A stretch of DNA of 64,000 bases, taken from positions 62,768,724 through 62,832,723 of the forward strand of contig NC_068935.1 in NCBI RefSeq assembly GCF_023091745.1. Direction: 5' to 3'. The position numbers were made by a program, and so were the translations under genes. Positions within the stretch are counted from its first letter, which is position 1, and each line of letters opens with the position of its first letter. The notes below the pieces were generated by a model, which had not been told where the DNA came from, did no database searches, and saw only the letters and a list, made by a program, of their open reading frames with translations. The DNA is from Budorcas taxicolor. Lineage: Eukaryota; Chordata; Mammalia; Artiodactyla; Bovidae. Positions 37,008-47,873 of the stretch are shown one piece after another.

Positions 37008-37470
37008 GTTCAGGCCCCTGTGACAAAATACCATAGGCTGGAAGAGCTTATGAACCACAAACAGTGATTTCGCTCACTGATTTCCAGCACTAGGGGCTGG
37101 AAGTCAGAGATGAGGATATGAGCATGGTCAAGTGGGGGCCCTCTTTGGAATTTCAGACTTCTGTCTTTCTTCAGAAGGCAAAAGAATCTTCACATGGCAA
37201 AAGTCTCTCTCAGACTTTTTTTTATGAGGGCATAGTCTCATTCACAAGGGTTCTGCCCTTATGATTTAATCAGTGTCCAAAGGCCTCACCTCCTAATACC
37301 AGCACATGAGCCAAAGTCAGCGAAGAACTTGACCAAAGGCAGTTTCCAAGGGTGTGCTGGGCCTCTTCCCAAGGGCCACCGGGCTTCAGGGGAAAGCAGT
37401 CATTTGCATCGGTCCATCCAAGGTGAGCCTCTGGATAAACTGAATTCATAATCACAATCTCATCAGAAAT
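37008..37470 (+). repeat. Old mammalian interspersed repeat (family not assigned)
   Basis: It shares its start pattern (gtctgttcaggcccctgtga, then acaaaataccataggctgg) with the copies at about 47.2-48.1 and 56.23-56.65 kb. All are diverged, so this is an old family. Confidence 0.5.
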
Positions 37471-37899
37471 GTCATTTATAAGGTAAAGGGCAACTGATCA
37501 GATTCAGACATCCAGACTTAGAGAAGAAAGCTCAAGTGGACCGGGCAGAAAATGGCCTGGGGCATCCCCTAAGGTGTGGAAGTTCACAGCCTCACAGAGG
37601 AGCAAACAGGTCACTTCCCCAGATAAATAGCGGCACCTTCCATTTGGCTCCCTGAATCAAAGACAGTAAAAACCTTTCCAGAACAGTGAAAACAAAGCAG
37701 CATATCTCTCATTGAAGTGTGAATAAAAGGCAGAACAGACAAAAGGAACACACAGAGAAACAGATAACATGAATACACACAATAAAACCACAGAGACCTG
37801 AGCTACAGCAAACAGTACTGTTAAAACGGCTTCTCCCTAGGCTTCTGTTTGGAATTTCATCCGTAACCAGGGTGGACAGTTAAAGGGAGTCATATTGCA
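37471..37899. other. Intergenic, nothing recognised
   Basis: No gene or named repeat seen. Confidence 0.4.
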
Positions 37900-38172
37900 T
37901 ATGCACATCTTGTTGATAATTTAATTGCATAAATAAATATTGGGTAAGCTTTTGTCTGATCTCCACTGTTTGTGATAGTGAAAATGTTTTAAAATTTTAA
38001 CTGGGTCACAAATGAGATTCGTGATCTCAATACCAAAAGAACAAGGAAGGTTGTGCTAAGGTACTAATGCCACTGAAGTGTGCACGGAGAAATGGTTATG
38101 ATGGTAAATTCTGTTATGTGTGTTTTACCACAATTTTAAAACTAATTTTTTTAAATGAGAAAAAAAAAAGAC
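37900..38172 (+). repeat. Old L1M-type LINE 3' end with A-rich tail
   Basis: Typical terminal sequence (ttttaccacaattttaaaac) followed by an A run at 38159-38170, directly abutting the CpG island. Confidence 0.55.
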
Positions 38173-38174
38173 AA

Positions 38175-39020
38175 TGAGATTTCTGGGTGCAGGGAGGAGT
38201 AGGGAGCAGCAAAACACCCGAACTCCTCCACTTTTAAAAGCACAGAAACCCCCGCCACCCCCCAGTTCCCACTCGTGGAACCAGGAGGCACAGACAACGG
38301 GCAAATGGAAGAATCGGTCGGACCAGAAGCCACGAGGGCGTGGCAGGGCAGCAGGCCGGCAGGAAGGGTCCCAGGCGTCCCCGGGGCGCACCGACCGGGA
38401 TCCAGCCCCTCCGGAGCTGGCCCGATGCCGCGCGGGCAGCGCGGTGCGCGGACCCGAGGGGGCGCAGGACCGAACCCGAGCGGGGGTTGGAGGTGCAGAG
38501 GGCGGAAGCGACCCAGGCGGCCGCGCGCCAAGGCCTAGCCGGAGGGAGTGGCACACCGGCGCCAGGAGAGGGCGCCCGAGAGCCGGCGCCGGGCCCAGAG
38601 CGGATCCCTTCCAGGACCCGCCCCCCGCCCCCGGGACCGGGACCCCGCCCCCGCCCCGCCCCGGAGACCCCGCCCTTCGCCCCCGTAGGGTCCCCGCACC
38701 AAGAGATAGGGGTTAGAAAAGCCAAGTCGATCCCATCCAGCAAAGCATTTCTGCACGCCAGTGCGGACTCGGAGGCTGGCACACATGCCACGGCTGTCAG
38801 CGGTTCTGTTCGATGCTCAAAGGGTCAGCGGCGTGGCCGCGGGCAGCCCCTCCCACGCCTTCCTGCCGGTTCCCCCAAGCTCAGCGCCCCATCGCCGCAC
38901 CAGCTGGTATGTGGGTTCCCCCTCCCACGGGACGTTCCTGCGAGATCAGACGCTTCCCCTGGGCCTCAGGTGGGCAGGGGCGGCTCCTATAAACCCCAGG
39001 CTCTGGCCCAACGCAGCTTC
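38175..39020. other. Orphan CpG island
   Basis: About 0.85 kb of CG-rich, CpG-dense DNA about 5.7-6.5 kb upstream of the opsin start and far from the MECP2 island. A 273-codon frame at 38340-39161 (plus) and several minus-strand frames run through it, but low-complexity P/R/G composition makes them unconvincing as proteins. A GC box and TATA motif occur near its right end. Confidence 0.65.
38977..38993 (+). promoter_or_regulatory. GC box plus TATA motif in the orphan CpG island
   Basis: ggggcgg at 38977-38983 and tataaa at 38988-38993, oriented toward the opsin gene. This would place a start site near 39015-39025. Prediction from motifs only. Confidence 0.4.
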
Positions 39021-39229
39021 GAGCTCATCCAGATGCCTGGTTGGCCTCTTTGGAGTGGTCGCAACCCGGACACCAACACTTTCGAAGGGACAGCACCGCC
39101 CGCTGTCACAGACCCACAGAGACCTCAGTGCCAGCACGTAATGACTTCATGTTCTTTTTAGTCGCAGGGGAGTGGCTGAGCACTTCTCCCTTGATGGGGT
39201 ATGCGTTGCCAAAAGTCACAACAGGGGTG

Positions 39230-39520
39230 TGATGTCATTGATGGCGTCATGAAGAATATATATATTTTTTCATTTGTATTTGCATCACACACTTAAGCTC
39301 ATCATTTCTAAATGTACAGTTTAGTGTTACATTTGGTGCAACCAGGGGCCATGAAACACTAACTCTATATCTGCCCTCCCCCAGCCCCTAGCCCCCCACC
39401 CTCCTACATTCTATCCCTATGACTTTGACTACTCTAGAAATCTCATTAAAAAATGGAATCATGTCCTTTTGTAACTGGCTTTGGAGAATATGTCTTTTTC
39501 AGGGCTCTTTATATTCCAAA
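39230..39520. repeat. Old L1-like fragment
   Basis: T-rich sequence and the tggaatcatgtccttttgta motif resemble old L1M sequence. Borders and strand are uncertain. Confidence 0.35.
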
Positions 39521-40659
39521 CTAAATAGTTTAATTACAGTGGAAATTGCAGTTTAAGGCTTGCCTGTGAACTGGATTATAACTATAGATCAGATTGGAAA
39601 TAAAACACTTTTCTCTCCAAGTAAAAAGGAGAAAAATAAAAATTCAAATACAAGGAAGAAGAAACAAACAAAGAAAAAGCAACAAAATCCCAACAGGTTT
39701 TTTGGAGTTAAATTCCCTAACACTGGAAATGAACAAAGCTGTGTGTTTCTCCTCAATGGCGGTCACAGCGAGCAGAATTGGGGGACAGAGGCATGGCAAC
39801 TTTTAATCCATTCAAATTTCAGATATTTGCACCCAAACTTTTTAGGTACCCCTTGTTAATTCTGTTGTTGGGGTGGGAATAAAGACCTACGGATGAGCTG
39901 CAAAGGTGTGGGAATTACTGATGACGGTGATACCAAAAGAGTCCTCATCCAACCAAAAATCAACTGAAGCCTTGTAGGGATGAGGAACAGAACAGAGGCA
40001 GTCCTAGTGGGGAGCTTTGAAGTTAGGTCTTCAGTGTCTTTATAGATACAGAGCTCTTCAGATTCCCTGTTTCCTCTCAGGCTCATTTGGTTAATTTGTG
40101 TTTCTCCAGGAGTCTGTCCATTTCATCTATATTTTCACATCCATTGGGATCAAATTGTCAGCATGTCCGTCCTCTTTGGGTAACATCTGTGGGTTGAGAT
40201 GGTGGCTTCTTGTCATTGCTCAGTTGGATTCCTGCCACTCAGACCTTCCCTCCACCAGCCACACCCCCACTGCCCTGACTTCTGGACTGCGGACCACTCC
40301 ATTTTAGGCTTACTAAGTTCACAAGCCTTGGAGCTGGCTTTGACTCCTCCCTTCCTTCACTGGCTTCCACCGCAGCTACCCAGAGACTCTGCGAGCCCTG
40401 CTTGCTGGTTGCCTTGACACTCTATCACCTGGATGCCCGCAGGGCCTGTTACACAATACCCCTGCTACCTCCCTGGCCCCTAACACTCTCAGAACATCGA
40501 CCAGAGGGAGTGTGCCATCATCTAAATCACTTTAGATGAAAGAGTTCACTTTCACTCCAAAAATCATAACATGCTCTGTATTTCATTCACAGTGAAAGCT
40601 AGCATGCTGAAAATGGCCTCCGGGACACACAGACACTGGCCCTCATCCCCTCTGTGATC
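39521..40659. other. Intergenic, nothing recognised
   Basis: No coding or repeat signal that I can support. Confidence 0.4.
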
Positions 40660-40669
40660 TTCCGTTTCC

Positions 40670-41135
40670 TAGGCCCCACTAGTTCACTCTGCTCCAGCTG
40701 CCCTGATCTCCTTACTGTGCCTCTACCATACCAGGCACGCTCCTGCCCCAGGGCCTTTGCACTACTTCCGGGCTCTCTCCTGGGATGCCCTCCTCAGATC
40801 CCCACATGGCCCCCTCCCTCCTTTGAGACTTTGCTCACATGTCCCTTTCCCAGAGAGTCCCACTATGCTGCCCTATGAAAAAGGACATCCGTTCTCTCCC
40901 CACCCTCTACATTCCATTTGTTCTCTTTTTTATTTTAATTTTAATGTTTTTCCATTTGTTCTCTTGTTCCCGTCCTCCATCCTGCTCGACACAGCTTATT
41001 TCTTACGTCTAATGTTCATGTGGTATTGTTCCTGCCCTCAATGAGTAGGGCAGCTGCAAGAGGACTCTGTTTGTTCACCCAGAGCCAAGAACAGGGCCTG
41101 GCCACAAGACGCGCTTGCTGGGTAGCTGTGGAATG
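40670..41135 (+). repeat. L2 LINE 3' end
   Basis: Worn L2 signature: ccagggcctttgcactactt at about 40750, then tcccagagagtcccactatg, ending near gtggaatgaatggct. Confidence 0.65.
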
Positions 41136-41154
41136 AATGGCTAGAACTTTTCAA

Positions 41155-41300
41155 GAGGATGACCTCATTCAAGCGTTACAGCAAGTAAATGTTCTCCCTA
41201 TGTTTCCAATGAGGACATGCACTCTAGAGATGGTGGATGACTTGCTCAAGGTCCTGGAGGGTAGCCGCAGAAGACAGATGCATTAGAAGTGTGGGCCTGA
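41155..41300 (+). repeat. MIR SINE
   Basis: Ancient tRNA-derived SINE core: tgacttgctcaaggtcctgg followed by a gtagccgcagaagacagatg segment, in plus orientation. Confidence 0.55.
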
Positions 41301-41337
41301 GGTAAGCGTTTGTAGACTAGACTGACGAGGAACTTTT

Positions 41338-41636
41338 AGCAGGTTTGGGGTATCAGCCACCTGGATGGGTGAGGAAAATCTGATGGTTATCAGTTCTGAG
41401 ATCTGATGGAGAAGGGATACGCTACCCACTGCAGTGTTCTTGGGCTTCCCTGGTGGCTCAACTGGTAAAGAATCCACCTGCAATGCGGGAGACCTGGGTT
41501 CGATCCCTGGTTTGGGAAGATCCCCTGGAGAAGGGAAAGGCTATCCACTCCAGTATTCTGGCCTGGAGAGTTCCATGGACTGTATAGTCCATGGGGTAGC
41601 AAAGAATCAGACACGACTGAGTGACTTTGACTTCAC
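41338..41636 (+). mobile_element. Bov-tA SINE with an unusual 5' leader
   Basis: A normal Bov-tA (from about 41441) is preceded by a leader at 41338-41440. Part of this leader (ggtttggggtatcagccacc and onward to tggttatcag) is shared with the minus-strand SINE at 47380-47705. Confidence 0.8.
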
Positions 41637-41869
41637 TACCAGGTGTGAGTGGAGCCATCGGGACTTGGTGGAATGGTCACAGAAATGGGGAAACAGCCTG
41701 CCCTTGTCTTTAGACTTCATATCCAAGGTCCCTGTTTACAGATATCTAAAGAGCTTAAGTTGGGAGAACTTTTCAACAGAAACAAAAATGGAAATGGAGT
41801 TATATTTCATCACAGAAAAATCAAAATTCAATGTATATAAATCTTTGCCAAACACAAAGGCAATAGATA

Positions 41870-42177
41870 ATCCTTGAAAATACCGTGTTAAGTGAGAGAA
41901 GGCAGACAACAAGGACAGACCCCATATGACTCCACTTGTATGAGGTGCCTAGAGTCGTCAGACCCTAGACAGAGAGAGGAGGACGGGGGAGGGGGTGTTG
42001 GTGTCTAATGGGGACAGAGTTTCCACTGGGGAAGATGGACAGTTCTGGGAATGGCCAGTGGGGATGGCCACACACCCACGTGAACGTACTTAATGCTGCC
42101 AAACTGGACACTTAGAAATGGTCAAGATGCTAAATTTGATGTCATGTATATTTTATCACAGTTTAAAAAAAAAAAAA
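41870..42177 (+). repeat. Old L1M-type LINE 3' end
   Basis: Decayed L1 3' UTR ending in an A run at about 42164-42176. Confidence 0.5.
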
Positions 42178-43349
42178 GGCCAAAGGCAAACAGCCAAAGG
42201 ATTCCTTGCCATGTTGTGGTGGTGGCCACGGACTCTTCATGACTAAGCCCCTGGTCTACTGGCCAGAGCCAAGAGCGGAATCAAGGTGACAGCTCTCGGG
42301 GCTGCTAATCAGCACCCTGCATTGAGTCACTTCTCCATAGTCGGATTAGAGACAAGTCTGGCATCTCCTCTTCTAGCCTGGCCAGAGGGGCCCCAAGTGG
42401 GGCAAGGGTGGGAGGCCCAGGGCCCCGTGGAGGGCCTCGCCTTGGCCCAGGAGCCCCAATTTCCCTAAGCACTCAAGCCTCCCGCCTTGGCCCCTTCTCC
42501 TTCCTCCCCAACCTCCTTCTCCAGCTGCTGCTCATTCACATTTTGGCCCCACCCTCCTGGTCTCCAGCTCCCTCCCAAGAACCCCGCCCCTTCTCTCCAC
42601 CTTGGGTCTCATGCAGGACCCCAGTGAGCTTTCGCCGGGCCTCGGGGAGCACACGTGTGCACCCAAGTGCTAGGGGACTTTCCAGGGCAGTAATCTGCTT
42701 TTGGCTAAAACGGGACTTGATCTTCTGTTAGCCCTAATCATCAATTAGCACCCCCACTCTGCAGACGGTCGGCGGGGGGGGTTGTACAGGACTCACTGCT
42801 ATCACCTCTGCTCCCTCTCCCCCTTCCCCAGGGTCTGGGGGCAGCAGGTGGGATGGATCAGCTCTGAGGCTCTGGCTGGAGGCTCCCCCAGCATGTCTGG
42901 ATGTCCAGCTGAGATGGCACTGCACATTCACAAAGGGCTTCCCAATGGGACAGCATCCCTGGGAGCACCCTCTCCCCCATCCAACTGGCAACCCCCTGAG
43001 CGGGTGGGGTGGTTGGGGGCAGGCAGGATGGGTCTTCTTCCTTTAGACAGAAGGTGAACCTGGCCTGAGATGGTGGGATCATCCCACCCAAGACCACCCA
43101 GCCGGTCCATGGCCTTGCTAGCAACAGGCGGTCCTGCAGCCAGCACTCAGAGGGAGCACAGCTCTCACATTCTCTGATGCGCTGATTCTTTGACTCAGGT
43201 GGGGACAGGCAGATTGAGCCCCCTGCAATCTAGGCCCAAGAGAAAAGCATAGCCTTGGAAGTTGGAAGAACCTGGGGTGGCGTTCTTGGGATCTGACCTC
43301 GTTATATCAAGCGCCGTCGAACACACTCTGTTCATGCTGTGAACAAAAG
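42178..43349. other. Opsin upstream region, unique sequence
   Basis: Unique GC-moderate DNA 1.4-2.5 kb upstream of the opsin. It holds the candidate control-region core at 42688-42755; otherwise no gene. Confidence 0.5.
42688..42755 (+). promoter_or_regulatory. Candidate cone-opsin locus control region core
   Basis: A tight cluster of homeodomain-type sites: cagtaatctgc at 42688-42698, ccctaatcatcaattagcac at 42732-42751, with cgggacttgatcttc between. TAATC and CAATTA are binding sites of the CRX/OTX class of photoreceptor factors. It lies 2.0 kb upstream of the opsin start codon; in human the control region is a few kb upstream of OPN1LW. Function is inferred from motif density and position. 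Confidence 0.5.
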
Positions 43350-43835
43350 CCCTGTCAGTTCTTTTGGGCATGTACTCAGAAGGACAATTGCTGAGTCACA
43401 TGGTAATTCTATTTTTCAATCTTTGGAATTGCCCAACTGTTTTCCACAGTCGCTGTACCATCACCATCTAATTTTACAATTATTTCATCACCACCCAAGG
43501 CATCTCTTTCTCTACGGAATCCTTCTCCACACCCCTCCTCCCAGCCCCTGGCACCCACCAATCTGCTGTTTCTGTGGGCTTGTCTATTCTGGGCCTTCCA
43601 CCATCTGAGATCGTTTGTGTCTGCTCCTTTCAGTTAACATCATCTTTTTGAGGTTCCTTCATGTTGTAACATGCATCACGATTTCATCCCTTGTTATGAC
43701 TTTATAATATTCCAGTACATGGATATACCACATTTGGTTGGGTGTCCATTCCCCTGTTGATTTGACTTTGGGTCAGTTTGACCTCTTGTGAATGATGCTG
43801 CCCTGAGCATGTGTATATGCCTTCTTGTGTGGAGA
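43350..43835 (-). repeat. Old L1-like fragment
   Basis: Pattern seen in old L1 antisense sequence (ggacaattgctgagtcacat, then tccagtacatggatatacca, then cccctgttgatttgac). Approximate borders. Confidence 0.45.
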
Positions 43836-44560
43836 CAGGCAAGGCTGGAGAATCGAGCGATTTCTAGGTAACTGGTGCCCCTGCCAAGTGCTCAGCCAGC
43901 AGCAGCCAGACAGCAGTGGGTGCAATGGGACAGCGGAGGCAGCCTGTCTGGAACATTCTGCAGAGAGGTTCACTTTTGAAGGCACGTCTAGAGGAAGTCC
44001 TAGTCAAGGGCAGTTCAAGGAAAGTTGTGAATTCAGGGAAGGGAGAGTTGGACAGGTGGGGCCTGTGGGCACCCTCGGGGGCTTCAGGATGGCTGCTAGG
44101 GGGCCTGGATGAGCCCTCTGGTGACCAGGGGAGCCGTAGCTCATGGGGAGCAAGGTAGGAGGGGAAGAGAGAGCCAGATGGATGGTGGGATGCCCACCCC
44201 TTCCTGGGGAAGGAGCCCCAGTGGTCCAATTTGTATCCATCTGGGCCCTCAACACAGCCTGACCCTCCAGGAGGCTCCACGTCCCGGCCCAAGGCCCCCA
44301 AAGTTGCTTGGGGAGGAGCCGCTGTGAAAGGCAGGGCTGGGCTCTGGACTGAAAAGCCCGCTGCTTGGGCCTGCCTGGCCTAAAGCAGGTGCTGGATGGT
44401 AGAAAGGAAGAGAGGACAGGGAAACAGGAGCAAGGGCCCGCGGCGGCCCCCGCAGCACCCTGGCTCGGAGTTTGGCTCCCAGCAAATCCCTCTGAGCCAC
44501 CCCCGTGGGCTCACCCAGGAGCCAGCAAGCCCAGCGCTGGGGGAGGAGGAGGTCTAAGTC
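43836..44560. other. Opsin upstream flank, no gene seen
   Basis: GC-rich unique DNA between the L1-like piece and the proximal promoter. Confidence 0.45.
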
Positions 44561-44565
44561 CCAGG

Positions 44566-44648
44566 CCCAATTAAGAGATCAGATGGTGAAGGGTTTGGGG
44601 GCTTTTAAGGTGAGGAGGCCTGGGCTGATCCCACAGGCTGGTATAAAG
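44566..44648 (+). promoter_or_regulatory. OPN1LW: OPN1LW proximal promoter (homeodomain site and TATA box)
   Basis: cccaattaagagatc at 44566-44580 combines a CAATTA homeodomain site with a GATC-type photoreceptor site. A further gctgatccc lies at about 44622-44630. The TATA box tataaag is at 44642-44648, which is 63 bases before the start codon, so transcription should begin near 44670-44675. The arrangement resembles known red/green opsin promoters. Confidence 0.8.
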
Positions 44649-44710
44649 CGCTGTGGCCCCCCGGGCAGTGCCAAGGCTGGCGGGCATCAGGGACAGGGCT
44701 TTGCAGAGCC

Positions 44711-44822
44711 ATGGCCCACACATGGGGCCCCCAAAGGCTTGCAGGTGGGCAGCCGCAGGCCAACTTTGAGGAGAGCACCCAGGGGAGCATCTTTACCTAC
44801 ACCAACAGCAACTCCACCAGAG
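44711..44822 (+). CDS. OPN1LW: OPN1LW exon 1
   Basis: 112 coding bases from the start codon (MAHTWGPQRLAGG...) to the extracellular N-terminal tail ending NSNSTR plus one base, then donor gtgagc. The start is fixed by the conserved N terminus and by its spacing to the TATA box. Confidence 0.96.
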
Positions 44823-45014
44823 GTGAGCAAGCAGGCTGGGTCGGACAGGCTGGAATAGCCCTCCAGGGACACAGGCCCAAGTGGCTGCAAATGGGGTGCT
44901 GGCTGGCCACCCCTCCACCCCAGAGAGCCTCTGTATCCCATTGCTCCCCTTAGTTTTTATGATGCCATGAATGGTGTGTGGGGGGTACTTTCTGAATACA
45001 AACAGAAAGAAAGA

Positions 45015-45224
45015 AAGAAAGTGAAGTCGCTCAGTCGTGTCCAACTCTGTGACCCCATGGACTGTAGCCCACACCAGGCTCCTCTGTCCATGGGATTCTC
45101 CAGGCAAGACTACTGGAGTGGGTTGCCATTTCCTCCTTCAGGGGATCTTCCTGACAGGGATCGAACCCGGGTCTCCCGCATTGCAGGCAGATACTTTACT
45201 ATCTGAGCCACCAGGGAAGCCCCT
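45015..45224 (-). mobile_element. Bov-tA SINE in opsin intron 1
   Basis: Minus-strand SINE with head ending in ccagggaagccccta. A short aaag tract (about 45004-45020) adjoins it. Confidence 0.85.
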
Positions 45225-45759
45225 AAGGACACCATCATATCGAATGTGCATTTTTAAACCACATTGGCTTCACAGAGCCTCTGAGAATCCCTGTCCTAGA
45301 CTGCTAGTGAGCGCTCATTGCCCTCAACCCCATTGCGTCTATGCGGGGGCTCTCTTCCTGGGGAGGGAACCCGGGCCTAAATCATCTTTGCATCTCCCAA
45401 AGCCAGATGGCCAGCAGGAGCAGGAGGCTCAGGTGGCCCAGAGAGGGGTGAATGCCTTCGAGAGCCTAAGGATAGAAGAGAGCATGGCGGTTGTCTTGTC
45501 CAAGCTCACCCTGGAGCCCTTGGCCCCTGGCGGCATGTACTAGGGAAGAATTTAGCTCGGCTCCTGAAGAGAGGTGCTTCAGCCACACCAGACAGTAGAA
45601 AACTCTGTTGAGGCAGCTGGCATTCAGCCCTGGGCATGGCCCAGTCACAAGGCTTTGTCTGTCAGCCCGTCAGAGAGCTGAAGATACCAATGACCCCCAG
45701 CCCCTAACCCCACAGGTCCCTCCTTCCAACTGAAGACCTTCAGTTCCTTCAAATATGTC

Positions 45760-46107
45760 TCAGTTCAGTTCAGTTCAGTTCAGTTCAGTTGCTCAGTCCT
45801 GTCCGACTCTTTGCGACCCCATGGACTGCAGCACACCAGGCCTCCCTGTCCATCACCAACTCCCGGAGTTCACTCAAACTCATGTCCATTGAGTTGGTGA
45901 TGCCATCCAACCATCTCACTCTCTGTCATCCCCTTCTCCTCCCACCTTCAATCTTTCCCAGAATCAGGGTCTTTTCCAATGAGTCCATTCTTCACATCAG
46001 GTGGCCAAAGGATTGGAGCTTCAGGTTCAGCATCAGTCCTTCCAATGAATATTCAGGACTGATTTCCTTTAGGGTGGACTGGCTAGATCTCCTTGGTGTC
46101 CAAGGGA
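45760..46107 (-). mobile_element. BovB 3' fragment in opsin intron 1
   Basis: Starts with a cagtt microsatellite-like run (45762-45790) typical of BovB ends, and encodes antisense BovB C-terminal sequence. 5'-truncated at about 46107. Confidence 0.8.
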
Positions 46108-46356
46108 AAAATGTCTCACTTGCCACAATTTCCAGAAGACACATCGGCTCCTTGACACCCAGAGCAGGACCAGCAATAAGGTTCCCAAGCCAAACTGGTG
46201 GAGAACCGTGAAGTTCACAATGACCTGATGGTTTTCACCCCAGAATGTCCCTGATGGAGACCCAACAGTGTTCTTCCTGGAGGCCCCTGGGGCTTTGTCA
46301 ATGCCCCAGATTTCCTTATTGTAAATTTTTTTTTTTACAAAAATTCATGTGAATGA

Positions 46357-46465
46357 AATGAAAATGAGGAGTAACTCCCCTTTATTATGACAGTGGGTCT
46401 ACAGCTTTCTCTGTTGGAAGGAACTTTCTGCCACCACCATTTTAGCAGATTACTCAACCGCTGAG
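46357..46465 (+). repeat. Foldback repeat, left arm
   Basis: 109 bases matching the reverse complement of 47096-47204 with 6 mismatches by my alignment (about 94 percent). Confidence 0.9.
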
Positions 46466-46825
46466 CAGATTACTCCAAATTTCTAGCAAAATAGAAGGAT
46501 AGGATAATGGCACTGGGTACCCATCACTTGTTCCCTCCACTAGTGTGTCCACCACTTCTCTTATTTCCTCTCTATCCTGTCCATTAACCACTCCTGCCAA
46601 TTTCTGGAAGCAGATCCAAAACATCACATCGTTTCCTCTGTAAGTCTTCAGAAGGTAGCTCTAAAGAAAGGACTCTTTAAAAACATAAATGCAAAGTCAT
46701 ACTTTTAGAAGTTTTCCCTCAATGTCCTTGCAATTTATTTGTTGAAGAAAATGAGTTGATTGTTCTTGGACTGACCCATGCCCTTCTGCCCAACCCCCCT
46801 CCCCATCATCCTGTTTCCATCACTT

Positions 46826-47088
46826 GCTGCTGCTAAGTCACTTCGGTTGTGTCCGACTCTGTGCGACCCCATAGATGGCAGCCCACCAGGCTCCCCTGTC
46901 CCTGGGATTCTCCAGGCAAGAACACTGGAGTGGGTTGCCATTTCCTTCTCCAATGCATGAAAGTGAAAAGTGAAAGTGAAGTCACTCAGTTGTGTCTGAC
47001 TCTTAGCGACCCCATGGACTGCCTACCAGGCTCCTCTCTCCATGGGATTTTCCAGGCAAGAGTACTGGAGTGGGGTGCTATTGCCTCC
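46826..47088 (-). mobile_element. Bov-A2 SINE between the foldback arms
   Basis: Minus-strand Bov-A2 with the tgaaagtgaaaagtgaaagt linker. Flanked by tccatcactt at 46816-46825 and 47089-47098. Confidence 0.9.
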
Positions 47089-47095
47089 TCCATCA

Positions 47096-47204
47096 CTTAG
47101 TGGTTGAGTAATCTGGTAAAATGGTGGTGGCAGAAAGGTCCTTCCAACAGAGAAAGGTGTAGACCCACTGTCATAATAAAGGGGAGTTACTCCCCATTTT
47201 CATT
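47096..47204 (-). repeat. Foldback repeat, right arm
   Basis: Inverted partner of 46357-46465; the arms are 630 bases apart. Confidence 0.9.
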
Positions 47205-47380
47205 ATGTGTGTGTTTGCTCCAGCTGCCATGACAAAGCACCACAGACTGGGTGGCTAAAGCAACAGAAATTGATCATCTCCCAGTTCAGGAGGCCAGTGA
47301 TCACAGGCTCGACAGGGTTGGCTCCTTCCAGTGGCTCTGAGGGACACTCTGTTCCAGGTCCCTCCCCTGGGTTATGGTGA

Positions 47381-47705
47381 GTGAGTGAAGTTGCTCAGTC
47401 ATGTTTGACTCTTTGCAACCCCATGGACGGTGGCTACCAGGCTCCTCCATCCATGGGATTTTCCAGGCAAGAGTACCGCAGTGGACTGCCATTTACTTCT
47501 CCAGGAGACCTTCCCAAACCAGGGATCGAACCCGGGTCTCCTGCATTGCAGGCAGATTCTTTACCAGCTGAGCCACCAAGGAAGCCCAAGAACACTGGAG
47601 TGGGTAGCTTATCCCTTTACAGCAGAGCTCAGAGCTGATAACCATCAGATTTTCCTCACCCATCCAGGTGGCTAATCCCCCAAACCAGCCACCAGGGAAC
47701 ACCAC
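47381..47705 (-). mobile_element. Bov-tA SINE with unusual 5' leader, inserted in the minisatellite
   Basis: Minus-strand Bov-tA whose 5' side (about 47600-47700) carries the same non-SINE leader as the copy at 41.34 kb. It is flanked by gggttatggt at about 47371-47380 and 47708-47717, a motif of the minisatellite itself. Confidence 0.8.
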
Positions 47706-47710
47706 CAGGG

Positions 47711-47873
47711 TTATGGTAGTTTCTGGTAATCTGTAGTATCCCTCCCCCAGTTTATGGTAGTCTCCAGAAATCCATGGTATCCCTCCCCTGGGTTATAGTA
47801 GTCTCTGGTAATCCACGGTATCCCTCCCCCAAGTTTTAATAATCTCTGGTAATCCATGGTATCCCTTGGCTAT
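47711..47873 (+). repeat. 41-base minisatellite, about four units
   Basis: The unit pattern is tatggtagtctctggtaatc followed by catggtatccctcccccaggt-like sequence. Units start near 47711, 47752, 47793 and 47834 with a few differences each. A further partial unit lies left of the SINE at about 47362-47380. Confidence 0.85.

Noticed and set aside
38340..39161. 273-codon plus-strand frame in the orphan CpG island as a gene
   Set aside because: Low-complexity P/R/G sequence, no domain and no splice context. Kept only as part of the CpG-island finding.
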